A stretch of 64,000 nucleotides of DNA from CAVUNY01 sp963768585. Its GTDB lineage: Bacteria; Chloroflexota; Anaerolineae; Anaerolineales; Anaerolineaceae. The first letter of the stretch is position 1, and each line of letters starts with the position of its first letter. Shown here one piece after another: positions 1 to 10,118 of this stretch. The notes beneath the pieces were generated by a model. It was not told where the DNA came from and ran no database searches. It saw nothing but the letters and a program-made list of their open reading frames with translations. The stretch lies in NCBI GenBank assembly GCA_963768585.1, contig CAVYIF010000008.1, positions 1 through 64,000 on the forward strand. Reading direction: 5' to 3'. The translations under genes were made by a program, and so were the position numbers.

Positions 1-529
1 AGGGATGTCTTGCGATCATATCTGGTGAAGAATTTCGGAACCATGTTACAGCATTTGTCAGACATAGGGATCGGAGGACTATTTTGGCTAGTTACTCTTG
101 ATAATTCCTAAGCAAGAAGAAATTGCTTCGAAGTCTTTAATCCCTTAGAACCTTTATTAAGCAATTAGAACTCGTAGAATGTGACGATGACGAAAAAATC
201 CGTGCGATTATAGATTTTATGAAAGCAGAATATGACCGGACTATTTGGAGCGTCAAAGGAATAATAGATGAGACTAGTTTCGACGAATTCGAAGAGGGTT
301 TAATGAGAACTGGGAATAACGTTAAAGAAGAATACGCATTGATCTTTCTAATCGCGATGAAATCATTCAAGGTAAGCGGATTTATATAGATTGCTCTTTA
401 CATAAAGCTAAATTAGAAGGAATTGAAGTCCCAGACCATTTTACACCAGGGAGTTTTCACGCTCTTTCTGAAACGGAAAAAATTGGATGGCATCCTGATT
501 ACAAGAATCGGCTGAAAAAATTGGTCTAA
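1..529 (+). pseudogene. ABC-3C system C-terminal-domain component, 3' part, frameshifted
   Basis: Only the 3' end lies in the window. Readable pieces in different frames join into one protein tail: a helical stretch around 160-340 (KQLELVEC, then IIDFMKAEYDRT) and, after a frame change near 340, a conserved-looking end with IYIDCSLHKAKLEG, HFTPGSFHALSE and IGWHPDY before the TAA at 527-529. Such proteins form the first component of ABC three-component conflict systems, whose N-terminal effector would lie upstream of the window. The assignment rests mostly on the two genes that follow in the canonical order. At least three frame changes are needed in about 500 bases, so it is probably dead. 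Confidence 0.5.
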
Positions 530-537
530 GGAATAAT

Positions 538-1034
538 ATGAGTATTCTAAAAGCAAAGAATCTCGCATCGTTCAGAATCCAGCTTTAGGTGCTTTCCTCA
601 TCTGGCGGTTCACAGTTGGTTATGAACAAGGAAGCGAGAACGAAGATGGTACACCTTTACCATTGATATTTATTGTATTACCAATACTTCTTCATCCAGA
701 AATATGCGAGTTTGTCATAAATACCCAACGGGCTTCTGGATTGAGAGCATTTGCTGGTAAGTTTGTAAGTTCTAAAGTCTCAAAAAGCGATTTGCTTCTG
801 GCAATCAATAAAAGAGCAATCAACTTTAGATCACTAACAATGCATTCATTAAATCTTGCCGTAAATGCAAGGTTAACGATCATAGCTCCGGATAATGGGA
901 TCGTAATTCCACTTTCAAATACTCCGCCGAAATCTGGAATTCCGGAGTTGATCACATCTTTATTCAAAGCGGCAGAAAAACTTGGCGTTTGGTGTTCCCA
1001 GGTCTCTCTCCATGAAATATCTCGACCACTTTAA
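538..1034 (+). pseudogene. ABC-3C system middle component, frameshifted near the start
   Basis: ATG at 538 follows the previous stop by 8 bases. The first ~15 codons are in one frame; the rest continues in another, reading NPALGAFLIWRFTVGYE, then PLPLIFIVLPILLHP and a small helical protein of about 160 residues ending at 1034. The 'NPALGA..LW.F..GY' opening and the 'LPL.F.VLPI.LH' segment are typical of the middle component of ABC three-component systems, a small adaptor between the effector-bearing protein and the ATPase. One indel near 580 separates start and body. The DNA is AT-rich compared with the rest of the window, which suggests acquisition by transfer. Confidence 0.6.
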
Positions 1035-1049
1035 AAGTGGGGCTTTAAT

Positions 1050-3046
1050 ATGTTATTCCAGATAAAAGAAATCATCCTTTGGCCAAAAAAAAAGCTGTTA
1101 AACCGCGACGCATTAAAATTTACTCTAGATGCTGTGAATATAATTAGCGGTGCTTCTAAAACCGGAAAGTCTGCGATTATTCCAATTGTCGATTATTGTC
1201 TTGGATCCGATAAATGTACAATTCCTGTAAATACAATTAGAGATTTATGTGAATGGTTTGGAGTATTAGTGCAAACTATCAACGGACAAAAATTGTATGC
1301 CCGAAGGGAACCTGGTGAACAAAAAACAACGGGCGATATGTATGTATTAGAAGGCGTCGAAATTGCGATTCCAGAAGAAATTCGTCACCCAAGAACACAA
1401 ATGTTGATAATGTAAAGCGTTCACTTGATGAGCTAGTCGGTCTTACAGCATTGGATTTTGAAGTAAATGATGCAAGATCAAATTTTAAAGCTCGTCCAAG
1501 TTTTCGTGATATGTCTGCATTTGTTTTTCAACCCCAAAATATTGTGGCCAATCCTGATGTGTTATTTTACAAGGCTGATACTTACGAGCATAGAGAAAAA
1601 TTACGCACTATATTCCCGTATATTTTGAATGCCATTACACCACAACTGTTGGCAAAAAGGCATGAATTTAGCCTCTATAAAAAAGAGTGACGGCGAAAAG
1701 AAGGCGAATTAGATACAGTGAAACAAGTTTCGGAAAGATGGATGGCTGAAATTAGATCAAGAGTTGCGGAAGCCAGAGAATTAGGTTTGATCAAACCGCT
1801 TATTTCAACTAACGCTAATAGAATTGACCTTTTAAAATTACTAGAGGATGTTGTCAATTCATCTACTGACGAAATTCTAATTACATCTGAAACGATTAGT
1901 TATGCTATCGAAGAATTGTTGGGATTGCAAAAGGAAGAATTTGACATTTCAAATCAATTAACATCCCTTAGAAAAAGATTTATAGAAATGTCTGAGCTGA
2001 AAGAAAGTACCGTTCAATACCAAGGGGCTTTGCAAATTCAACGGGATAGGTTACAAAGTCTCCTGAATGGCTTCAAGAAAAGCATGATAATGACCAAAAT
2101 TGCCCACTATGCGGAAATCAGGTCGAACCTACGTCTGATGAATTAAGCAAGCTTTATCACTCTTTAAAAGAAATTGAACAGGCAGCGGGCGAGTTCAATA
2201 CAATTCCTGCTGCTTTTGATCGAGAATTTGAAAGGGTTAGATCAGATATTCGAGTTGCATCTGAAAAATTACAAGGTATTCGAATTCGTAGACAGGCTTT
2301 GGAGAAGTCATCAGAGGAAGCGAAAACAAGGCAATATGAAACGTTAAGGATAGCTAGATTTATCGGAAATCTGGAACAATCTCTTCAAACATATGCTCGG
2401 TCGGAACTGATAGCGTCCTAGATAATGAAATTCAAGAATTACGGGAACAAATCAGAATTCTTGAAAAGGAGATTTCTGAAGGTGGTATGAAGAACCGAGT
2501 GGACCGTGCTCTGGCTAAAGTACAATCTTATGCACAAAGACTTCTACCGGAATTAGATGCCGAACGTCCTGAAGACCCCATCGTTTTATCTATCGATGAC
2601 CTAACGATTAAAAGTACAGGGGGTTCACCGTGAGGATTATTTGTGGGAGATTGGAAGTGGATCTAACTGGCTCGCCTATCACATTGCCATCACTTTAGGA
2701 GTCGAACAGTTTTTCGGTAGCCTCGAGCAAAGTTCTATTCCAAACTTTATTATTTATGATCAACCAAGTCAAGTTTATTTCCCAAAGAAACTAGCGGCTC
2801 AAAATGGTGAGTTGATCCCACACCGAGAATTAGAAGATGAGGATCTCATCGCAGTACAAAAAGTTTTCAAGGTCCTTTCTAGTATGGTTGTCAAAAATAA
2901 ATTGCAGGTGATTGTTCTGGGATTATGCCTCAGATAAAGTTTGGAAAGATTTGGCTAATATTCATTTAGTTGAAGAATGGAGAGGCGGCAAGAAATTAGT
3001 CCCGGAAGAATGGCTAAAGGACGGCAGCACACTGCCGTCCTTATAA
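1050..3046 (+). pseudogene. DUF3732-type ABC ATPase of an ABC-3C system, multiply frameshifted
   Basis: ATG at 1050 lies 15 bases after the middle component. The N-terminus (LFQIKEIILWP) leads to a Walker A loop GASKTGKSA about 32 residues in, followed by IIDYCLG-like text, as in SMC/RecN-like DUF3732 ATPases. Coiled-coil text follows at about 1720-2600, with a zinc-hook-like CPLCG readable near 2101-2115. The C-terminal ATPase half reads GSNWLAYHIA and then IIYDQPSQVYFP (signature and Walker B/D-loop region), ending LVPEEWL at 3046. At least five frame changes (near 1410, 1690, 2090, 2400, 2630 and 2920) are needed. The role of the family is a DNA- or nucleoprotein-sensing motor in predicted anti-invader systems; this copy looks inactive. 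Confidence 0.7.
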
Positions 3047-3186
3047 GCAGCAATCGCGATCGCCCCTCCCTTCTGCCTGGCGATGATGTGCTTAACTTTC
3101 TCACGCAGGTATTTGTCTTGACATCTTCCTGCACTCCGTGTGGGAGCCTTGTGGAACATTCATAAGTTCCTTCCACTTGATCTACA

Positions 3187-3590
3187 TCACTTGATTTGGT
3201 CATTGAGCCACCGGGTAAGGGTTTCTACCGCGATCCGGTCGGCTTCCATGCGTCGTTCCAATTCTTCCAGCGTCGGGGGAGCCAGAACCTGGTGTACAAA
3301 TTCGTTAAAAAGAGCCTCCAGATCCTCGGAAGAAAGCGAAACGCTTTCCAAATGCTCCGTTTCGGTTTCCCATTGGCTGATCAGAAAGATTGACTGCTTC
3401 CTGGCTGGCTCGGGCGGACGAAAGCCTGCCGTTCCTGGAGATCGATGACCAACCGATATTCGGCTAAATCATCGGAAGAACCCAGATTGTAGGTTACCAG
3501 GTTGGGATAAACGCTTGGGTGGTGGACATATGCCAGGTATCCGGGCCAATGCCCGGTGAAAGTAATATACCCCTTAGGATGGCCGGGTCA
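3187..3590 (-). pseudogene. C-terminal fragment of an unrecognised protein, frameshifted
   Basis: No family recognised. Reading the minus strand from about 3590 gives ITFTGHWPGYLAYVHHPSVY, then LVTYNLGSSDDLAEYRLVID. A frame change near 3420 leads to IFLISQWETETEHLE and a helical end FVHQVLAPPTLEELERR to the TGA at 3187-3189. The amphipathic, protein-like composition across two frames argues that this is a real gene remnant. Its upstream end is lost at an in-frame stop inside the long hairpin at 3576-3627, so the hairpin or a linked element may have truncated it. Confidence 0.35.
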
Positions 3591-3627
3591 GAGCAGCGGG
3601 TAACCGCTGCTCTTACCCGGCCATCCT
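3541..3627. repeat. Pair of intergenic DNA hairpins
   Basis: 3541-3556 is a perfect 6-bp stem (CCGGGC/GCCCGG) with loop CAAT. 3576-3599 and 3604-3627 are 24-nt inverted arms with a single mismatch around the 4-nt loop GTAA. No T-run follows on either side, so a plain intrinsic terminator is not obvious. The pair sits between a gene fragment and an IS21 remnant, so it may be a small mobile hairpin (REP-like) or a bidirectional transcription stop. Confidence 0.6.
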
Positions 3628-3875
3628 GGGTTTCTTCCCAGTGTCCCCCTTCCTTGGGAAAATGCCGCAACAAAAACACTGTCAATATTCCCACGTAAAT
3701 GTACCAGGCATCTTGAGACTGCGAAATTGACATTAATCCAAATCGTCCTAACCCAGTGTATTTACTAAAATAAAAACCAGCCACTTGGCGTAAAAATTAA
3801 CTTTGAAAATCCGACCACCGGCGTCCAATATCCGGTATCCTCAGAGCAAATATTAGAGGTACCGGAGGATAGGAG

Positions 3876-5390
3876 ATGAGACAGGTGGAAGACTATGAAG
3901 CCATCCGGCAGGCCTTCTTTATCACAACAAGAGTATTCGGGCCATTCATCGTGAACTGGGATATGACCGAGAAACAATCCGCAAAGCCATCACGGAATCT
4001 GCGCCCCAGCCGTATCAACTGAAGCAACCCCGGCCCGCGCCGGTGTTAGGACCTTACAAAACGAATATTGATCAGTTGTTGAAAGAAAGCGACCGCCAGC
4101 GTCGCAAACAGCGCTATACGGCGCATCGTATCTACGAGCTGCTCCAGGAGCAGGGCTACCAGGGCAGTGAAGGCGCGGTGCAAAACTACGTTAGCCAGCA
4201 GCGCAAGCAGCAGAAAGGGAAAAAAGACGCCTATCTGCCGTTGGAGTTCGACCCTGGCATGGATGCCCAGGTGGATTGGACCGAGGCGGAAGTGATCCTG
4301 AATGGGGAACGGACGATCGTGCAGGTTTTCCTGATGCGGTTGAACTACTCACGGGTGCGTTTCGTGATGGCCTTCCCGTTTCAAAAGCAGGAAGCCTTTT
4401 TCGAAGGCCACAACCTGGCATTCACTTTTCTTGGTGGAGTACCGCGGCGGATTACGTATGACAATCTCAAGATCGCGGTGTACCGCATTCTTGAAGGGCA
4501 CAACCGCCAGGAGCAGGAAGCTTTCAAACGCTTTCGCAGCCATTACCTGTTCAAAAGCAATTACTGCAACCCGGCCCAGGGGCATGAGAAAGGCGGCGTG
4601 GAGAATGATGCAGGATACGCCCAGCGCAACTTTCTCACACCCCTGCTCGAGGTGAGTTCCTACGAAGAACTAAACCGGATCTGCTGAGCGCTGCCAAAAG
4701 AACGTCGAGCGGCGGATCCGCGGGAAAACGGAGAGCGTGGCTCAACTTTGGGAGAGCGAAAAGCCCCTTTTTCTACCCTTACCTGCCAAAGCGTACCCGG
4801 CTTGCCGCACCCATCTGGTTCATCCCAACGCCTACAGCCAGGTGGAATTCGATACCAACCGCTATTCGGTGCCGGTCGAACGACGAAATGACCAGCTGGT
4901 TCTGGAAGCCTATCCTTTTCGGATCCGCATTCTGTCTGGCGAGGGCGTGGTGGTCGAGCATACGCGCTGTTTTGGGCACGAGCAAGATGTGCTTGATCCG
5001 CTTCATTACCTGCCGCTGCTCGAACAGCGTCCGGGCGCCTTTGAACATGCCATTCCCATTCGCCGCTGGCGGACTGCCTGGCCCCCGGCATACGAACAGC
5101 TCCTGACGGAACTGCGCCAACGCTGGCCTGACGGGCGCGGGGTGCGCGAGTTCATTGCGATTCTGAAACTGCACGGCGATTATCCCGGTGAATACGTCGA
5201 ACAGGCGGTAGGGGATGCAGTCGAACTGGGTGCCAGCCATTTGGATGGGGTGCGGTTGTGCTTGCGTCAGCAGCTGGAAGAACACCAGGTGCTGCCCAGT
5301 CTCAATCTCACCGACCGACCGGCTCTGGCCACCGTGGGCCAACAGCCGGTCAATCTGGGTCAATATGACCAATTACGGGGCGGGAGGTAA
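3876..5390 (+). pseudogene. istA: IS21-family transposase IstA, two frameshifts
   Basis: The DDE recombinase of IS21-type elements. ATG at 3876 follows GGAGGATAGGAG. After a frame change near 3917 the helix-turn-helix region reads SIRAIHRELGYDRETIRKAI. The catalytic core is clear: first Asp in AQVDWTEAEV (about 4270), second Asp in ITYDNLKIAV (about 4457) and Glu in KGGVENDAGY (about 4600). A second frame change near 4683 continues as CQKNVERRIRGK, the Mu-type C-terminal region with HPNAYSQVEFDTNRYSVP, to the stop at 5390. IstB begins 4 bases later. Both frame changes are single-base, so the element is a recently inactivated or misread copy. Confidence 0.85.
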
Positions 5391-5393
5391 GGG

Positions 5394-5660
5394 ATGGAAA
5401 CCAATGCTTTGCTCGAAACCTACCTGCGCCAGCTTCGCCTGCCCACCTTTCTCAAGAATTACCCGCATTTTGCCACGGATGCCGCCAGCAACAACCAGGA
5501 TTTCGTCCGGTTCTTACTGGCCCTTTCCGAACAGGAGGTCAACCAGCGCGAAACCAATATGTTACAGAAGCGGTCTCGCCATTATTCACGGTGGATAACT
5601 CAAAAGGGGGAAAATGACCACAAAATGTTTAGTTTGAAGACCCGCGGCGCGGCAATTTGA
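5394..5660 (+). pseudogene. istB: IstB ATPase helper, truncated after about 60 residues
   Basis: ATG at 5394 sits 4 bases after istA, the usual IS21 order. The N-terminus (LLETYLRQLRLPTFLKNY, then FLLALSEQEVNQRE) is the IstB N-terminal helical domain. The family is normally about 250 residues with a AAA+ Walker A motif; here the match ends near 5580 and the frame runs into unrelated sequence to 5660. The ATPase domain is missing, so the element cannot move on its own. The right end of the IS21 copy was probably removed by later insertion of the neighbouring IS1-like copy. Confidence 0.75.
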
Positions 5661-5718
5661 TCCGAGAATCGGACCGGTGTGATTTTATAATCATATTCCC
5701 CCCTATAATCCAATTTAA

Positions 5719-7057
5719 TTACGGCAAAGGGTAACTCAACACCTCCTTCACCGTCCAACGTCGATATGCCAATCCTGCGGCCATAGCTGGAGTCCGTTTA
5801 TCGATATCGAGTGGGTTGTTGTTTTCCTTTTCTTCGCTTTGGCCGTGGCAGAGGTAACTGCCAGACTTTCATGAAATCGAACAAAGTGATAATAAGCTCG
5901 CCACCACTCAAGGTGTTCCAAAAGCTCTGGCGTAAAATGGGCTGGTCCCCAGGTACGGCGAGTCAACTTGGAAACACACTGACGAATGGTGAGATTTATT
6001 CTTTCTACGAAATGAGGTGTTAATTCGCCCGCTCAAGCCCGCGGATTTCAATCGTTCGGTATAGGTCCTGTTTTCCCCACACAATATTCGTCGTTCCACT
6101 TAATGTTCTACGTCGGCGTTGGTGTTTAATGACTTGGGCATAGATGAAGTCGGCTAATAAGAACCCAGACCGGTTTCCTGCCATCCAAAGATTCCCATTT
6201 CCCAAAGTGTGCGGTTAACGAGTAAAAATAATGTCGAGACCATCCGTGCTGAAGACTGGTACGCAGCCAGGGCGGAGTCTTCCTTTTAATTCATGTACCA
6301 CCTGGTAAGCCATTTCCTGAGTACGACCACCGACCTGGATGACAGGGACGATCTTCGTAGTCGCATCACTTACCACCCACACCCACATATCCTGGTTGGA
6401 TCGTTTCATGTTGGCCCACAACTCATCCAACTGTACATGAATCAGATCCAGTTCGAGCATGAATCGTTCATGCAGCTTCTTGCCCTGCATGCCGCTGCGG
6501 CATAACCAGGTGCGAATCGTGATTTCACTTACATTGAACACTTCTTCTAAAGTCGAAGCATCCACACCCAGGGCCATTAACCACATTATTGCCTCAACCA
6601 ACCAGGATCGTGTTTTCAACCGGTATAAAACAGTATTTTTCCGGCTGGTGAATTTCTTACGGCATGCCTGGCATTTGAAATCTCGAATCAGTTCTTGCTT
6701 TCCATGATGGCCATAGCCGACCAGGGCATGGATATTTTCATCGGTTATCCCGTAATAATCGCAATCTCTATTTGGACAAAAGAAACCCATGGTAGATATT
6801 TTACGTTTGGGACCCCCGCGACCTTTCCGCAAACTCCAGGCAATGGGTATTTCTTGTTTTGACGATCCCAGTTTACCCTTTTCCTTCATACAAAACGGGC
6901 AATCTCGTTCACTTTTGGGTCTCATCACCCGCGGTTTGCGGAGTTGTCTGGCTTCTCTCTTTTTCTTGAGGACCTGTTGGATACAATAGCCGCGTAAAAG
7001 ACGGTAGAGTTCAAGGCATAAAACCACAATCGCAAGGATTACCAGTAAATCCTTCAT
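5719..7057 (-). pseudogene. IS1-like DDE transposase with N-terminal hydrophobic helix, copy 1 (broken)
   Basis: Intact from 7057 to about 6215 and then fragmented through at least three frames to the true C-terminus SYPLP at 5719-5721. Order of parts: hydrophobic helix (LLVILAIVVLCLELYRLL, residues 4-21), zinc-ribbon cysteines (CPFC; CPNRDCDYY; CQACRKKF), a helix-turn-helix (TLEEVFNVSEITIRTWL), first catalytic Asp in VQLDELWANM, second in VFSTDGL. The Glu region is damaged. It is the paralogue of the copies at 7202-8553 and 12689-14048. The TAA stop is chosen because the reading RTPAMAAGL..RRWTVKE matches the ends of the other copies. Confidence 0.8.
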
Positions 7058-7201
7058 TTGGTAGGCTGCTTTTCTCCTTCAGTTTGTGTTGAAGCCCACC
7101 ATTTTATCATTCCCTTCTATAATGTAGTTGTACACCATGGAGTGTGGTTCTACCCCCATGCAGTTTCTTCATTATATTAATCCCCCCTCCTTCGATCCTC
7201 C

Positions 7202-8553
7202 TCAATAGACCGGATAGCTGATCAACTCCTTTACCGTCCATCGCCTATTCGTCAATCCAGCAGCCATCGCTGGCGTCCTATTCTTATACTTATCTGCGGT
7301 TGTTTACCTTTTCGATGGATCGGTGTCGCAAGTTCCATTCTTAAGCTCTCGTGATAGCGCGAGAAGTGGTAGTATGCCCGCCACCATTCGATATGCTCAA
7401 CCAGTTCCATGGGATACTGCGCCAGACCCCATGTCCGGCGAGCTAATTTAGATATTCCACGCCGGATGGTGAGGTTCAGCCGCTCGATAAAAGAGGAATT
7501 AATTTTCCCGCTCAGCCCGACGGCTTTCAAACGGCCGCGGTATGTATCTCTATCCCCGCACAGGATCCGGTGCTCCACTTTGACCAACTTTCGCCGCCGC
7601 TGGTGTTTGACCACCTGCCCGTAGACAAATTCTGATAATAGCGTCCACACTGGCCGGCGTTTTCCAGCAACGATCTCCCATTTTCCAAAATGAGCCGTCA
7701 ACCCATAGAAATACGCTTTCAAGCCATCACTGGAAAAGACCGGGATACAGCCTGCCCGCAGGTTGTGTTTCAATTCGTGTATTACCTGATAGGCGGCCTT
7801 TTGAGAGCGATCGCTCACTTGAATGACCGGGATGAGTTTGGTCTTCACATCAGTTGCCGCCCATACCCAGGTTTCATGCCTGGCATGTTTCACCTCGGCC
7901 CACAGCTCATCCAGCTGAACATGGACCAGGTCCAATCCGATCAAGAAGCGTTGGTGTAATTTTTGTCCATGATCCCCGCTGCGCGATAACCATGTCCGCA
8001 GCGTGCTCTCGCATATTCCGTAGACTTCTTCGAGGGTGGATATATCTACGCCCAACGCCAGTAACATCAAAACCAACGACACTACCTGGGAGGAGGTCTT
8101 CAGGCAGTACAACACCGTATTCCGCCGAGCAGAGAACTTCCGTTTGCAGCACTGGCAGAAAAAATCCTGAATATTTTCATCCTTACCGTGACCGCCATAC
8201 CCTATCAAGGCATGGATCTGTTCGTCAATAATTCGATAATAATCACAACTTGGGTTTGTGCAGGCGTAGCCCTGTGTCGAGATCCACTTCTTGCGCCCAC
8301 CCCGACCTTTGCGCTGGCGCCATGGAACTGGGAGATGGGTGCAGGATTCACCCCGTTGATTTCCGGCAATCTTCTCTGCCACGCAAAACGGACAATCCTT
8401 TTCACTTTTGGGCTTCATCACCCGGGGCTTGGGTGGAGAAGTAGGTGGTTTTAATCGAACTATAAAATTGCGAAAACTTCGGGATTTGAGAAACCGGTTG
8501 AATTCCCAGGTCAGGAGGACGGCAAGGAGGATGATGAGCAAGTCGTGAGACAT
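7202..8553 (-). pseudogene. IS1-like DDE transposase with N-terminal hydrophobic helix, copy 2 (nearly intact)
   Basis: A 433-residue open frame (8553-7252) covers almost the whole protein. Hydrophobic helix DLLIILLAVLLTWEF at residues 4-18; basic linker; zinc-ribbon cysteines CPFC, CTNPSCDYY, CQCC; HTH STLEEVYGICESTLRTWL; catalytic Asp in VQLDELWAEV, Asp in VFSSDGLKAYF, Glu in SSFIERLNLTIRR. The last 16 residues of the frame are out of register: a -1 shift in the A-rich stretch after RKGK restores RTPAMAAGL..NRRWTVKELIS and a stop at 7202, matching copies 1 and 3. So a single-base deletion near 7310 probably inactivates it, or it is a sequencing error. Confidence 0.8.
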
Positions 8554-8762
8554 GGTGATAACGTTGTTCCGAGCGGCAGAGTGAAATCGCCCGCAATCTT
8601 ACCATGTCTGACTATAATTGAGTTACCAACTGCGAATTATGGCTGGACCTGATTTCGTTCGTCCATCTCGGCCGTTTTTCTGAAAACTAGAAAGGCCTGG
8701 TTATTGGGATCGTCACAATCTACAATGGATATTTTGGACGTGCCCTGTATGGTGTAAAAAAC

Positions 8763-9880
8763 CTAACCATGGGTATAAACCTGAGAAGAAGGCTGTCTTT
8801 GGTAATCGTGGATGATGCCTCCCAGGATATTTCGCCTCCGTATTGGACCATTTCGGTTCCGTTCTCGTCCTGGAACGGAAACAGGAAATCTCTGACCGAT
8901 CCCTTGATGTGGGCGAGCATGGTTGTAGTATTGATCATACTCTTTCAGAACACGCTGAAGGTGATTTTCATTTAGAATCAGAATTTGGTCCAGACACTCT
9001 TCGCGAGCAGATCGCACCCATCGTTCAGCAAAGGAATTCGCCCTGGGGGCTTGAAAGGGAGTATGTAAGATTTCTACCTTTTCTGATGAAAACACAAGAT
9101 CGAACGATGAGGTAAATTTCTTATCGTTATCATGGATAAGAAAAGCAATCTCTTTAGCATCATCGTTCAGCTTCCAGACCAGCTGCCGTGCCTGTTGTGT
9201 AACCCAGGTTGAGTCAGGAGCGGTTGTGCAGCCAGCCAAATGGATACGTCGTGTACCCAATTCAATAAAAAACAGAACGTAGATCGTCTTAAGCCAGATG
9301 GTCTCCACGGTGAAGAAATCGCAGGCCAGGATCTGATCCTTGTAGTGTCCCAGGAAGGCTCGCCAGGAACCAGAAGATCGTTCATTTGTAGGTGGTACCC
9401 GATGTCTCTTTAGAATATTGCGTACTGAAGAGGCACATAGTTTGTAACCAAGTTTGAGCAGTTCACCCTGGATCTTGTCGTAGCCCCAGCGCGGGTTTTC
9501 TTTCGCCAAACGAATAATCAACGCTTCAAGCTCAGGCGAGATGACTGGTCTGCCCGGTTTTCCTTTTCGTTTGAAGGTCCATTTGCGGCGAACCAGTTCT
9601 CGATGCCAGCGCAGAACTGTATCCGGTTTGAAGATCAACATGACCTGATGAAGATCTGGCGTGCACCGTCCTTGAATCTACAATACTTGTCCAAGAGGGT
9701 TGCCAATACCATTCGTTCAGGATCAGATATTCGCGGAGGCGTTTTCGTTTTGCGTTGTAAGATGCGCACCTGTTGGCGAAGGATAAGAATCTCCAAATCT
9801 TTATCACTTTTAGAGGTTCTCAAGATTGCCACCAGATCGAAAAATATGGAGAACAATGACATCAGTAGTGTTGAGATCAT
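8763..9880 (-). pseudogene. IS3-like integrase-core transposase, one frameshift
   Basis: Two overlapping frames make one protein. The first (9880-9635) has a hydrophobic start and KDLEILILRQQVRILQRK, the usual opening of this transposase type. After a frame change near 9655-9670 the second (to 8763) continues LIFKPDTVLRWHRELVRR, an HTH region with NPRWGYDKIQGELLKLG, then the rve core: Asp in LACDFFTVE, Asp in IHDNDKKF, Glu in SFAERWVRSA. The end HARPHQGIGQRFP is typical. No clear terminal inverted repeats were found. It is one of six transposases in this accessory zone. Confidence 0.8.
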
Positions 9881-9915
9881 GAGCCTTCCTTGAGAAATGG
9901 GTTCTACAAGTCAAA

Positions 9916-10087
9916 CAGCTTACCACAAATCGGTAAGCTGATTCAAAATAATGAAGAGGTTACTTTATTTAGGGTAAATCGATTAGCCAGAAGGTGTGGA
10001 TGTATTATATACACCTTACAGGAGAAAATTCCCGAATTAAATGTGACCGCGCGGGCCTCGCCTGCGCGGTCACATTTAATTCGGGAA
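9916..10087. repeat. Two intergenic hairpins, one with a 24-bp perfect stem
   Basis: 9916-9924 and 9932-9940 form a perfect 9-bp stem. 10029-10052 and 10064-10087 are perfect 24-nt inverted arms. The 11-nt loop can itself pair (GGGC with GCCT), giving about 28 bp of stem around a 3-nt loop. There is no T-run. It lies just downstream of the gene that ends at 10119 on the minus strand and next to the IS3-like copy, so it could stop transcription in both directions or be a mobile hairpin. Confidence 0.7.
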
Positions 10088-10118
10088 CTTCCAACCTACG
10101 GTTTCGTAGAAAGAGGGG

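Noticed and set aside
7202..7330. Programmed -1 frameshift near the C-terminus of the IS1-like copies
   Set aside because: Copies 1 and 2 both need frame changes in this A-rich stretch, but copy 1 needs two indels and copy 3 reads straight through, so decay or read error is simpler than recoding.
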